Positions 5,416 to 12,044 of a stretch of DNA of 12,128 nt are shown here, piece after piece. A program made the translations under genes and the position numbers. Within the stretch, counting starts at the first letter, position 1; every line of letters starts with the position of its first letter. The notes beneath the pieces were generated by a model. It saw only the letters and a list, made by a program, of their open reading frames with translations. It was not told the DNA's origin and did not search any database. The stretch is from JBBQTU01 sp038213005 (GTDB lineage Bacteria > Planctomycetota > Phycisphaerae > Tepidisphaerales > Tepidisphaeraceae): contig JBBQTU010000133.1 in the NCBI GenBank assembly GCA_038213005.1, forward strand, positions 1 to 12,128. The letters run 5' to 3'.

Positions 5416-8280
5416 TCATTTTGCGGGCGCGGTGACCGGGTCGGCGGCCGGGGTGAAGTCGGGGATGATTTCTTTGCGGAGCTGCTCGAACTGCGGGCGC
5501 CATTTCGCTCCGCCGACACCGTCGCCTTCGCGGATGTAGAGCAGCTTCAGGCCGCTCCTGGTGTCTTCCATGATTTTGGCGGCGTTGGAAGTCGCGGGGT
5601 CCTTGGCTCGCTCGACGTTGCCGCGATAGAGCTTGTAGGTGGCTTCCCAGTACTGCGGGTTGTCTTCCAGCACGGTCTCGCCGTCGCGGGTGACGGGGGT
5701 GCGGGGCATGCCCAGCTTGCGGTCGCTGAGGAGCCGGCCGAGCTTTGCACTGGCCTCCTCGTAGTTGCCCAGTTCGTAGTTCAAGAGGCCGATGGCGTAG
5801 AAGACGCTCACGTCGCCAAAGCGCAGGTCGGCCTTGGCGGGGTCTACCGTCTGCTGCCATCGCTTGATGTTCTCGTCGGAGAGCAGGTTCTGGTAGAGGG
5901 CCAGGGCCTGTTGGAGTCCGGCGATGCGTTTGTCGCGGTCGGTTTCGGCCATGGCGGCCTGCTGCTTGGTGGCGGCGTCGAACATCATGTACTGATACGT
6001 GTATTTCTTGATGTTCGGGTCGGCATTGTTCTGTGACCACTGCACGAGAGGTCCGCTGAGGTCGGCGCGTGCCTTGAGCAGTTTGCGGACATGATCGGCG
6101 TCGCCGTCGCGGCGGGCGACATCGAGGTCGGCGTCAAGCTTCTTGAGCAGGCCAAAGATGATCTGGGCGCCTTCGTTGCCACCCTTGGTCTTGAGCAGGT
6201 CCAGCAGGGTTGAGGTGGCCTCGGCGTTGCGGCTCATCGCCATCAGCGCGTTAACGCGATAGAAGAGCGCCTCGGCGAGCAGCTCGTCGGCTCCGGGCGA
6301 ACCTTGGACGACGGTCTCGAAATCCTTCAGTGTGGCGATGACTTTGGCGGGGTCGGTCTCGCGGGCGAGGCCGGCGGCGGTCAGCTTCGCCCGGGATTCC
6401 ATGAGGTGGAAGCGCGCTTTGTCGGCGTCGGTGGTGGCGGAGGCCAGGCCGGTCTTGGCGGCGGCGGAGATCTCGTCAGTGAGCTTGAGAATCTCGGCGG
6501 ACATAGCAGCCTTCTGGGCCTTGTCGGGCGTGGCGTCCATCTGCTGCTTGAGGGTGACCATCAGGAAGAAGCGGGCCAGGGCGCTGCGAGAATCGGCGGC
6601 CGGGACCAGGCGATAGACGCGTACGGCGTCGGCGAACTTGTCATCACGCTGGAGACGGCGGGCGTAGTCAAACGCCAGGTCGTTACGCTTGAGCTGGTCG
6701 ACGCCGGCCGCCAGGATGCGGTCGAGCATCTTGTCGGCGTCGGCATCTTGCGGATTGGCTTTCTTCAAGCGGGCGATGTCGCCCAGGGCGTTGTTCAGGG
6801 CGCCCTGACGATTGGCGTCGTTCTCGCCCTTGGTGGTGGTGATGTAAGCCATGTAGGCGCGGGCGGCTTCGAGGTCCTTGCCCTGCTTCTCAAGGAGCTG
6901 AGGAAGCACGACGCCGGCGGCCTCGGCGAGTTGCTTGTCGACGGCTAGCGCGCCCTTGCGGGCGAGGATTTCCCTGGATGCCTCGACGCCGCGCTCGAGC
7001 ATCTTCGGATCGGGCTTTTCGTCGGCCGGTTTGGCGAGTTCACTGAGGCCGCGCTGCAGCAGCGCCTGCAACATCAGCGGCTCCAGTTCCGCCATCGATG
7101 CACTGTCCGGCAGGGACTTCACGAGCTGTTCGAAGATGATGCTGCGCAGGCCGGGGCGTTCTTTGGCGAGATTCTGAAGGACGGTGGTGGCGCGTTTCTG
7201 GGCGGCTTCCTTGGCGGCCGGGTCGGTGGCGGCGTCGGCCTCGGCGGCGGCGAGGCGATATTGCAGCATGGACATCGCGGCCTGGGCACCGGCGCGGATG
7301 CTCTTGTCCTGCGGCAGGTTGATGAGCTGCCATTTCTCCAGTTCAGGCAAGGCGGTTGTCGCCACCTCCATGTGCTTGCCCAGCAGGTCGGCGACGACGG
7401 CGAAGTAGCGGGCATCATATTGTTCCAAGACGGTGGGCGCCGGGACGATCTCCTTGCTGGGGTTGTCGGCGACCCCGGTCAGCGTCTTTTTGGCCTCGGC
7501 GAAGGCGCCCTTGGCGAGTTGGAGCTTGCCGATGCGAAGGCGGACGGCGGCCTCCACCTGAGAGTCGGGGCTGTTCCATTCTTCAAGGCCCTTGATGGCT
7601 TCGTCGGCGACGGCGACGCGCTTGGGGTCGGCCTTGTCGATGGCCATGGCTCGGTAATAGTCGGCCATGAACCGGGTGTAGCGGGCGGTGGTGGCAAGGT
7701 TGTCCATGGCCTGCCAGCTCTTGGTCTGGGTCGGGGTGGGGTTGTTGCCAAACTTGGCGGCGATCTTGTCGGCGCGATCCTTGGCCATGGCGGTGCACTG
7801 ATCGAGCACCTGGGCAACGAGGTCGGCCACCGGGCGGAGTTCCGCCTGGCTGCGCGGGTTCTCGCCCCAGTATTCCATGGTATTGGCTTTCTGTTCCATG
7901 CCTTCCTTGATCAGCACGGAGGAAAGCTGCATGAGCTGCCTTGGGTCCTTGAGTGTGGGGACAATGGTGCCGGCGCCGCCGACGATGCGGGCGACCATCT
8001 CCTGGCGGACCTTGGGGGCGAGCTTGGCGGCGGGGTCGAGAAGCTGGCGGATGGAGATCATGGCGCGAACGGAGGATTGGTCCTGTTCGCTGACCTGATG
8101 GGTGGCGAAGTAGCGTTCGAGCAAGGACTCCATGCCGCGCGCGCCCATCTCCTCGACCAGTGCGGTATCGCCGATGGCGCCAAGGCCCTTGGCGGAGGCG
8201 GGCGAAGTGGCCTGGGCGAAAAGAGGGCTGGAGATCAGGACGGCCGAAACGGCGAGGGGGATGAGTCTGTTGGTATTCAT
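5416..8280 (-). CDS. Large exported alpha-helical repeat (TPR-like) protein
   Basis: A 954-residue protein with a classic Sec signal peptide: MNTNR, a hydrophobic core (LIPLAVSAVLISSPLF) and an AQA cleavage site near residue 23. The mature part is almost wholly helical, rich in Ala, Leu, Lys, Asp and Glu, with nearly no cysteine. Scattered helix-turn-helix units resemble degenerate TPRs; the clearest is AIGLLNYELGNYEEASAK (829-846), and ALFYRVNALMAMSRNAEATSTLLDLL and YARRLQRDDKFADAVRVYRL are similar. No catalytic motif is visible. Such solenoids usually act as protein-binding scaffolds in the cell envelope; here the partner is unknown. The ATG at 8280 is chosen over an in-frame TTG at 8319 because it starts exactly at the signal peptide. 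Its ribosome binding site is weak (GGA, nine bases upstream). It is a single gene, ending convergently with the SprT-like gene. Confidence 0.85.
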   Translation of the reverse strand: MNTNRLIPLAVSAVLISSPLFAQATSPASAKGLGAIGDTALVEEMGARGMESLLERYFATHQVSEQDQSSVRAMISIRQLLDPAAKLAPKVRQEMVARIVGGAGTIVPTLKDPRQLMQLSSVLIKEGMEQKANTMEYWGENPRSQAELRPVADLVAQVLDQCTAMAKDRADKIAAKFGNNPTPTQTKSWQAMDNLATTARYTRFMADYYRAMAIDKADPKRVAVADEAIKGLEEWNSPDSQVEAAVRLRIGKLQLAKGAFAEAKKTLTGVADNPSKEIVPAPTVLEQYDARYFAVVADLLGKHMEVATTALPELEKWQLINLPQDKSIRAGAQAAMSMLQYRLAAAEADAATDPAAKEAAQKRATTVLQNLAKERPGLRSIIFEQLVKSLPDSASMAELEPLMLQALLQRGLSELAKPADEKPDPKMLERGVEASREILARKGALAVDKQLAEAAGVVLPQLLEKQGKDLEAARAYMAYITTTKGENDANRQGALNNALGDIARLKKANPQDADADKMLDRILAAGVDQLKRNDLAFDYARRLQRDDKFADAVRVYRLVPAADSRSALARFFLMVTLKQQMDATPDKAQKAAMSAEILKLTDEISAAAKTGLASATTDADKARFHLMESRAKLTAAGLARETDPAKVIATLKDFETVVQGSPGADELLAEALFYRVNALMAMSRNAEATSTLLDLLKTKGGNEGAQIIFGLLKKLDADLDVARRDGDADHVRKLLKARADLSGPLVQWSQNNADPNIKKYTYQYMMFDAATKQQAAMAETDRDKRIAGLQQALALYQNLLSDENIKRWQQTVDPAKADLRFGDVSVFYAIGLLNYELGNYEEASAKLGRLLSDRKLGMPRTPVTRDGETVLEDNPQYWEATYKLYRGNVERAKDPATSNAAKIMEDTRSGLKLLYIREGDGVGGAKWRPQFEQLRKEIIPDFTPAADPVTAPAK

Positions 8281-8560
8281 CGCGTTTTTTCCGAGCCAGC
8301 AAAGGGTGCGAGTGATCAAGTGGAAGCTTACCAGAAGGAGGCCCGCGGCGAAAACGGGGAGGCGGAAGAGGGCGGAGCGACGAAAGGAAGAGGGGGCAGA
8401 GGCGCAGGTTGTCGCAGGAGGGGGTGGGGGGTGTCATGGGGCCTTTCTGGGTAAGGAGTTAAGCGCCGGTTGGGGGGTCAGGTGCGCAGGTTTCGCCGGA
8501 AGAGCGGATTGCGGAAAGGGGATAGCGGAAGGGACGCAGGCACGGAGGGCCATCGGCGGA

Positions 8561-8683
8561 AGTGTCTCATAGTGTCTCATTCTGTTTCATTCGCCCCAAC
8601 GGACCGAACGGGGTGGCATTGACGCGGCAGAGCCGCGTAACGACGGAGCCACCGAACGTCCCATCGTGTCTCAAAGTGTCTCA
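8561..8683. repeat. Cluster of GTGTCTCA direct repeats
   Basis: AGTGTCTCAT occurs twice in tandem (8561-8570, 8571-8580), followed by a degenerate CTGTTTCAT. Two more GTGTCTCA copies lie at 8666-8673 and 8676-8683. All are in the same orientation, with 10-base spacing inside each pair, about one helical turn. The two pairs flank a nested palindrome. They could be binding sites for one regulator on either side of it, or the borders of a small repeat element. Confidence 0.6.
8601..8661. other. Nested palindrome, candidate structured RNA or cruciform element
   Basis: Three concentric inverted repeats share one centre: GGAC (8601-8604) with GTCC (8658-8661), GGTGGC (8612-8617) with GCCACC (8648-8653), and ACGCGGC (8622-8628) with GCCGCGT (8632-8638) around an AGA loop. 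The innermost 7-bp stem is perfect and GC-rich. No T tract follows on either strand, so it is not an obvious terminator. Whether it is transcribed is unknown. Confidence 0.5.
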
Positions 8684-8712
8684 CGGCCGCTGGCTGGCGG
8701 CGTGCGGGGAAT

Positions 8713-8740
8713 CCGCCAGTGAGGGCACTGGCGGCACTTG
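8713..8740 (-). repeat. Hairpin repeat family 2, copy 2
   Basis: The perfect 9-bp stem CCGCCAGTG (8713-8721) and CACTGGCGG (8726-8734) encloses a four-base loop, with CACTTG beside it (8735-8740). Read on the minus strand it matches the element at 1308-1335, differing in one base pair of the stem (A-T here, G-C there, both arms changed) and one loop base. The paired change indicates that the hairpin itself has been kept. Confidence 0.7.
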
Positions 8741-8929
8741 GGCGGTATTTTGATGTCAAAGAGCACCCCGCCGGGCCTAACACCTGGCGGAGAGGGAATG
8801 TGTGGGGAAATGCTGAATGCTGAATGGTGAAACAGCAGACGAGCCACACGCCAAAAAGATGGTCCCTCCATATAGAGGGCGGTTTGGCGGGGGATGAGAA
8901 TGGCAAGTGATGGGTTGGCAGAGGGTTAA

Positions 8930-9184
8930 GAATCTTCAAAAATCTTTCTGGATTTTTTTGAGCGGAATTTCAATGGAAAAGGCGGGTTTTCTGATTTGTG
9001 GCGCATACTTGCCGCTTGCGGGTTCCTGACGCAGGCGCAGGTGGTCGAGCGGCTGGGGATCGACCCGCGGGATTTTTGCATCGAGCGGCTGATGCGGTTT
9101 GCGGTCGGGCTGGGGCATAGTGTGCAGATCACGATCGGTGCCCAGAGGGCGGACTCGGCGCGGCTACAGGTGGCCGCGGCGTGA
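8930..9184 (+). pseudogene. XRE/HTH_37-type antitoxin relic with a deleted recognition helix
   Basis: The frame is open from 8930 to the TGA at 9182-9184. It begins ESSKIFLDF, a possible echo of the ESSGNVFADLG start of small XRE-family (HigA/HTH_37-like) antitoxins, loses similarity for about 20 residues, then reads WRILAACGFLTQAQ, VVERLGID, DFCIERLMRFAVGLGHSVQI and a tail ARLQVAAA. Intact relatives carry about a dozen residues between LGID and the DFSIERLMRF segment, including the second helix of the DNA-reading motif (roughly QPKVSALLRGRL). They are missing here at about 9065, in frame. There is no ATG or ribosome binding site; only a TTG at 8996 could start a 62-residue product. No toxin gene is left beside it. 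The likeliest reading is a dead antitoxin gene; a shortened product is possible but could hardly bind DNA normally. Confidence 0.6.
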
Positions 9185-9874
9185 ATGGATCGGCCATCGG
9201 TTACGCCAGTGGGCAGGGAACTCTTTGGATCCCAGCGCATCCAAGACCGCATGCAGCGACTTACGATCTCTCTCGCTCTGGCTATGGGCATCGCCGGTAT
9301 CATGGTGGCGGCAGTGGCCCTGCTGGGACAGCAAAAGGTGACCTGTCGCGTTGCTCGCTTGGAGCAGACACTGGCGGAGCAACGGGAATCGTACTATTCG
9401 ATGGCTGAGCGCCTCCGGGAGGACAACGGATGGTTCAGTCTGCTGATGCGCGCCCAGGAGTCGGTGTGGAACGGAAGCGGGAACGCTCCTGTTCAAGCCC
9501 GTCTGGTAGCTGAGTCAGATGTCACGAGGGTGTCCGAGCCCGTTCGCCTATTGGCGGAGGTACGCAACGCCAGTAACCAAGATCAAACGGTGAGCGGCAT
9601 CTTCATCCAGTCGTTTTCCATCAAGCTCTATCACAACGGTATGGAAGCCAAGTACGTCGGTCCCTGGCCGAGCATGCCGCCGCCGTCGCCAGTCGTGTTG
9701 CCGGCAGGCCGAATCATGCGGGCCACGATCTCTCTAGCGCCTGCGGACTATCCTGAGTTGAAGCAACCTGGCGTTTTCACGGCCGAATGGTCGTACTCAT
9801 CTGAATCGCACGCTCCGGGGATCACCTGGGCCGGCATCTTGCCACCGATCAAGACTGTGTGGCGATCCCGTTGA
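9185..9874 (+). CDS. Single-pass membrane protein with a periplasmic beta-rich domain, function unknown
   Basis: A 229-residue protein I do not recognise by name. Residues 25-48 (LTISLALAMGIAGIMVAAVALLG) form one membrane helix, followed by a short coiled-coil-like stretch (RLEQTLAEQRESYYSMAERLRED, about 57-79). From about residue 103 it looks like an immunoglobulin-like beta domain: RLVAESDVTRVSEPVRLLAEVRNASNQ, then FSIKLYHNGM, a Pro-rich turn, VVLPAGRIMRATISLAP and PGVFTAEWSYSS. This pattern, a strand set describing normal values, scaling by a reference and an inhibitor-like fold, is common in envelope proteins. The ATG at 9185 directly follows the stop of the preceding antitoxin relic with no gap. 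AGGTGG lies 11-12 bases upstream, which is rather far. An internal ATG at 9251, just before the membrane helix, is an alternative start without a ribosome binding site. Confidence 0.65.
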   Translation: MDRPSVTPVGRELFGSQRIQDRMQRLTISLALAMGIAGIMVAAVALLGQQKVTCRVARLEQTLAEQRESYYSMAERLREDNGWFSLLMRAQESVWNGSGNAPVQARLVAESDVTRVSEPVRLLAEVRNASNQDQTVSGIFIQSFSIKLYHNGMEAKYVGPWPSMPPPSPVVLPAGRIMRATISLAPADYPELKQPGVFTAEWSYSSESHAPGITWAGILPPIKTVWRSR

Positions 9875-9939
9875 TGGTGGCCAACTCGAAACAACAGCCT
9901 GGTGGCCTTCCTCTCGGACTCGGATCAGGGACGAGAAAT

Positions 9940-9961
9940 GGCCGACCGGGGCGGGTCGGCC
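9940..9961. terminator. Perfect hairpin after the membrane protein gene
   Basis: GGCCGACC (9940-9947) and GGTCGGCC (9954-9961) form an 8-bp stem with a six-base loop, 66 bases after the stop codon. No T tract follows, so it may be a transcript-end stabiliser, a factor-dependent terminator or another dispersed palindrome. The rest of 9875-10141 holds no gene; GTTTGA and TCAAAC near 10031-10047 form a weaker 6-bp inverted repeat. Confidence 0.4.
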
Positions 9962-10141
9962 TACCCGTTGCACGGATGACGGGGACCCTCGGCACGGGCG
10001 GGTCTTGTGTCGTCGTTTCAGGGCTCTTGCTGTTTGAGTCGATCAAACTCACAGGGCGTTGCCTCTCCACGGTGAGTCTACGACTTGGGCTGACGCCGAA
10101 GGGGATTTGAACCTCGGCTTTAGGCCTCCACCAAAGCTTTG

Positions 10142-10150
10142 TGATATAAT
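10142..10150 (+). promoter_or_regulatory. Extended -10 promoter of the two-gene HEPN operon
   Basis: TGATATAAT is a perfect extended -10 (TGn plus TATAAT). No -35 match is needed and none is evident. Transcription would begin near 10157, leaving a leader of about 100 bases before the ATG at 10261. Nothing in that leader resembles a known riboswitch. Confidence 0.6.
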
Positions 10151-10260
10151 GTCGCCGTGTTGGGATCAGTGCGGTTCACGCCGATCTGCACGCATGACTA
10201 ATGTCGCGCACAGGGTGCGGGCGGCATGTGGCAGAATTGGAAACGTCGCGGAGATTTTTG

Positions 10261-10668
10261 ATGTCACCATCGCAACTAACACCTGAGCAACGAGCGGCGC
10301 GCATTCAGGAGTGGCAGGCCGCGGTAACCGCGGCGATGAACGATGCACAGAAATGGAGTGAGCAGGAGGGATGGCCCGTTCGGCGCGAGGAAAAGACGGC
10401 TCACGAGGAGATGCTGGGCGACTACGTCGTACCTCTGCTGCATATCCGGGTGTCGGAAGGGGAATTGCTGGTCAAGCCTGTAGGGCTGCACGTGATTGGG
10501 GCCGACGGCAGAATTGATCTTGAAGGCTGGCCTTCGCTGAATCGAGTGAAGTTGATTCGCCGCGAAGGGCGGTGGCAACTCTTTACGGATTCCAACGTTC
10601 CGTTTCGACGCGACTGGACAAGAGAGACTTTCTCGGAACTTGCGAAGGATCTGGTCGCGGCATCATGA
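10261..10668 (+). CDS. Unknown 135-residue protein, first gene of the HEPN operon
   Basis: A soluble 135-residue protein with no signal peptide or membrane segment. Residues 5-52 are charged and helical (LTPEQRAARIQEWQAAVTAA and following), while 54-115 look beta-rich: DYVVPLLHIRVSEGELLVKP, then GADGRIDLEGWPSLNRVKLI and GRWQLFTDSN; a last helix spans 119-134. I do not know a named family for it and see no catalytic motif. In particular, the GS..D.D signature of MNT nucleotidyltransferase antitoxins is absent. The ATG at 10261 is chosen over an in-frame ATG at 10201 because GGAG (10250-10253) lies seven bases before it. Its TGA overlaps the ATG of the next gene (ATGA at 10665-10668), so the two are translationally coupled and their products probably work together. 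A role as antidote or regulator of the HEPN protein is inference. Confidence 0.8.
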   Translation: MSPSQLTPEQRAARIQEWQAAVTAAMNDAQKWSEQEGWPVRREEKTAHEEMLGDYVVPLLHIRVSEGELLVKPVGLHVIGADGRIDLEGWPSLNRVKLIRREGRWQLFTDSNVPFRRDWTRETFSELAKDLVAAS

Positions 10669-11117
10669 GGCGGGAACAGGCACACCAGCGGCTGCAGAGC
10701 GTTTTCGACGAACTTTTGGCTGCGCGATTCTCGACGAGTTTTCTCTTGACACAAATCGAACGAGGTGGGGATCCACTGTCGGGTCAGGCGTTGCGACCGG
10801 TGCAATTCAAACGCTGCGCCGCCAATCTGGAGTATACATACACACTGCGTCTGTTCGCTGCCTTTGAGAGCGTCCTCAGGAGCTATTACGCTGTTATGCG
10901 CCCCAGCCCACGTGTTCGACGCACCAAGATCAGCATCCTGATGGACCGCCTGGCCAGTCGCTGCACGATACCATTTGATATTCTGAAAAATGCTCACGAT
11001 GTTCGGGAGTACCGCAACAGCCTCATTCATCCGGCGGGGAACGACGACGTGATGACCTTTGGTGACTGCAAGCAGCGTCTGTCGTTGCTCGTCAGCCATC
11101 TGCCAAGAAACTGGTGA
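10665..11117 (+). CDS. HEPN-like domain protein (candidate ribonuclease)
   Basis: A 150-residue, all-helical protein. The C-terminal part carries DVREYRNSLIHP (112-123), which contains R117-N-S-L-I-H122, the R-x4-6-H signature of HEPN ribonucleases, with the common Asn after Arg. The preceding long helix LRLFAAFESVLRSYYAV (61-77) has an acidic residue (E68) where many HEPN domains have one. HEPN proteins act as dimeric metal-independent RNases in toxin-antitoxin, abortive infection, CRISPR and restriction systems; others are inactive adaptors. The gene starts within the stop codon of its upstream partner and has no separate promoter. An earlier in-frame ATG at 10572 is rejected because it lies inside the partner gene and adds residues without domain character. 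Fold assignment rests on the motif and helix pattern; activity is not proven. Confidence 0.68.
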   Translation: MRREQAHQRLQSVFDELLAARFSTSFLLTQIERGGDPLSGQALRPVQFKRCAANLEYTYTLRLFAAFESVLRSYYAVMRPSPRVRRTKISILMDRLASRCTIPFDILKNAHDVREYRNSLIHPAGNDDVMTFGDCKQRLSLLVSHLPRNW

Positions 11118-11137
11118 GCCGGCCCTCGCCTGGGCGG

Positions 11138-11158
11138 GGTCGCATCACGAGTGCGACC
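11138..11158. terminator. Hairpin between convergent genes
   Basis: GGTCGCA (11138-11144) and TGCGACC (11152-11158) form a perfect 7-bp stem with a seven-base loop. It lies 20 bases after the HEPN gene and 31 bases after the end of the convergent DUF6398-like gene, so it could serve both. There is no T tract on either side, hence only a tentative terminator. Confidence 0.4.
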
Positions 11159-11189
11159 AGCCGATCAAGTGGTTCCTCAACAAGGTCGG

Positions 11190-11744
11190 TCAGGCGTCAT
11201 CGGGCTTCTGATCCGGCGGGCCGTCGGCGGGGATGTAGGGGATCAGGCCTCGCTCGAAGGCTCCCTCCTGGATCTCACGCGGCAGGTAGCGGGCATCCAG
11301 GATCATGCCGTTGAGTTGGATCAGCCAGAGGTTCGGGTTCCTGGCCAATTGGCTGGGCAGGGTCCAGTCGAGATCGAAGGTGTGAATCTTCAGCAGATCA
11401 CGGATTGCCTTGGATTTCGCCTGGCCGGTGTTGGATGACACGCCGAAGGCCTTGTCGATGTCGACCATCTTTATGTGGGGCTTCCGGGCTTTGTCGTCGA
11501 GGAAGTTCACCCAGCCGATGGTTCGCACGATGCAGCAGGCCCAGACGGCCGGCGTGCCGTTGATCAGCGGAGATGGACGTTTGCGGGTGAGCGTGCCCAG
11601 CAGTCGCCGGCAGGTGATGCGGTATTCCTCGTTCAGGTGGGCTTGGCTGAACGGGTCGATCAACGCCGCGATGGCATCGTGCTTGTCTCGCATGGCGGCG
11701 GGGATGGATTGGGATGCTTCCGGTTTTGTCGTGTTCTTACCCAC
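11190..11744 (-). CDS. DUF6398-like protein
   Basis: A 184-residue soluble protein resembling the DUF6398 family of unknown function. Its hallmark stretches are AHLNEEYRITCRRLLGTL (35-52), RKRPSPLINGTPAVWACCIV (54-73), VNFLDDKARKPH (79-90), FGVSSNTGQAKSKAIRDLL (100-118) and a tail REIQEGAFERGLIPYIP. The FGVS..TG..K...IRDLL segment looks like a helix-turn-helix, which would fit a nucleic-acid-binding role, but that is inference. Members often sit beside plasmid- or transfer-associated genes. The start is GTG at 11744, supported by AAGGAG (11757-11752) seven bases upstream. The ribosome binding site and start lie inside a short relic frame with a DUF1653-like beginning. The gene is convergent with the HEPN operon. 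Confidence 0.75.
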   Translation of the reverse strand: MGKNTTKPEASQSIPAAMRDKHDAIAALIDPFSQAHLNEEYRITCRRLLGTLTRKRPSPLINGTPAVWACCIVRTIGWVNFLDDKARKPHIKMVDIDKAFGVSSNTGQAKSKAIRDLLKIHTFDLDWTLPSQLARNPNLWLIQLNGMILDARYLPREIQEGAFERGLIPYIPADGPPDQKPDDA

Positions 11745-11793
11745 TTGACGGCTCCTTATCGTGGCGATAGCGGCCGGGCTGGAGATCGGCCAT
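11737..11793 (-). pseudogene. Truncated start of a DUF1653-like gene, overlapping the DUF6398-like start
   Basis: ATG at 11793-11791 opens an 18-codon frame, MADLQPGRYRHDKEPSSG, ending at the TAA at 11739-11737. The first eleven residues match the N-terminus of DUF1653 proteins (L.PG.YRHYKG.EY.V) and the resemblance stops at the ribosome binding site of the next gene. It may be the remnant of a DUF1653 gene cut off by a rearrangement that brought in the DUF6398-like gene. It could also now act as a short upstream frame whose translation runs over the GTG start at 11744 and affects its use. Short match, so moderate confidence. Confidence 0.45.
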
Positions 11794-11904
11794 GTTTACT
11801 GTCGTTGCTGCTGCCATCTGCACCAGCAGCGGGAGCAATGGGTGTAGGTTATGCCGAAGGACGTTGGGGAAATCAACTCTTGGTCAAGCGAGGGTGCGGA
11901 GGGC

Positions 11905-11980
11905 GTGCAGGACACTTAAGGCGATTTGGAGTGCTGCGAGCTTCTCGCAGCTTTGACGAGCCGACCTTGTCGGCGGGAGG
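11905..11980 (+). repeat. Structured repeat family 1, copy A (two hairpins)
   Basis: Begins with GTGCAGGACAC (11905-11915). Hairpin 1 is GCTGCGAG (11933-11940), loop CTT, CTCGCAGC (11944-11951). Hairpin 2 is GCCGAC (11960-11965), loop CTT, GTCGGC (11969-11974). GGGAGG follows. From GGAGTGC (11928) to 11980 it aligns without gaps over 53 bases to copy B on the other strand, with 41 identities. Ten of the twelve differences lie in the stems and keep every pair intact. The spacer 11794-11904 to its left has no gene, only a GCTGCT (11807-11812)/AGCAGC (11825-11830) inverted repeat. Confidence 0.8.
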
Positions 11981-12044
11981 AATACCGATCGGCTCCTTGT
12001 GGCAAGCAGTTAGTGACGAAGCATGTCCTACTCTGCTGCACCGC

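Larger units (their letters stand above)
8281..8929. other. Palindrome-rich intergenic spacer
   Basis: About 650 bases without a credible gene. The part 8330-8440 is strongly purine-rich on the plus strand. From 8561 onward it carries the GTGTCTCA repeats, a nested palindrome and a hairpin repeat listed separately. Further small elements are CCGCC (8768-8772) with GGCGG (8786-8790), a tandem GCTGAAT near 8813-8825, and CCCTC (8864-8868) with GAGGG (8875-8879). No clear promoter for the large exported protein gene was found upstream of 8280. Confidence 0.55.

Noticed and set aside
7261..8454. Plus-strand open frame of 397 codons opposite the exported protein gene
   Set aside because: Gly- and His-rich shadow of the high-GC minus-strand gene, running past its start into spacer; no recognisable domain.
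8577..8939. Minus-strand open frame in the palindrome-rich spacer
   Set aside because: It runs through the repeats and hairpins, and its product reflects simple repeat sequence with no ribosome binding site.
10090..10160. tRNA-like sequence on the minus strand (GGTTCAAATCCCC near 10100-10112)
   Set aside because: It resembles a T-arm, but the T stem has two mismatches in five pairs and no 5' acceptor or anticodon arm pairs with it. A decayed tRNA end or attachment site remains possible but unsupported.
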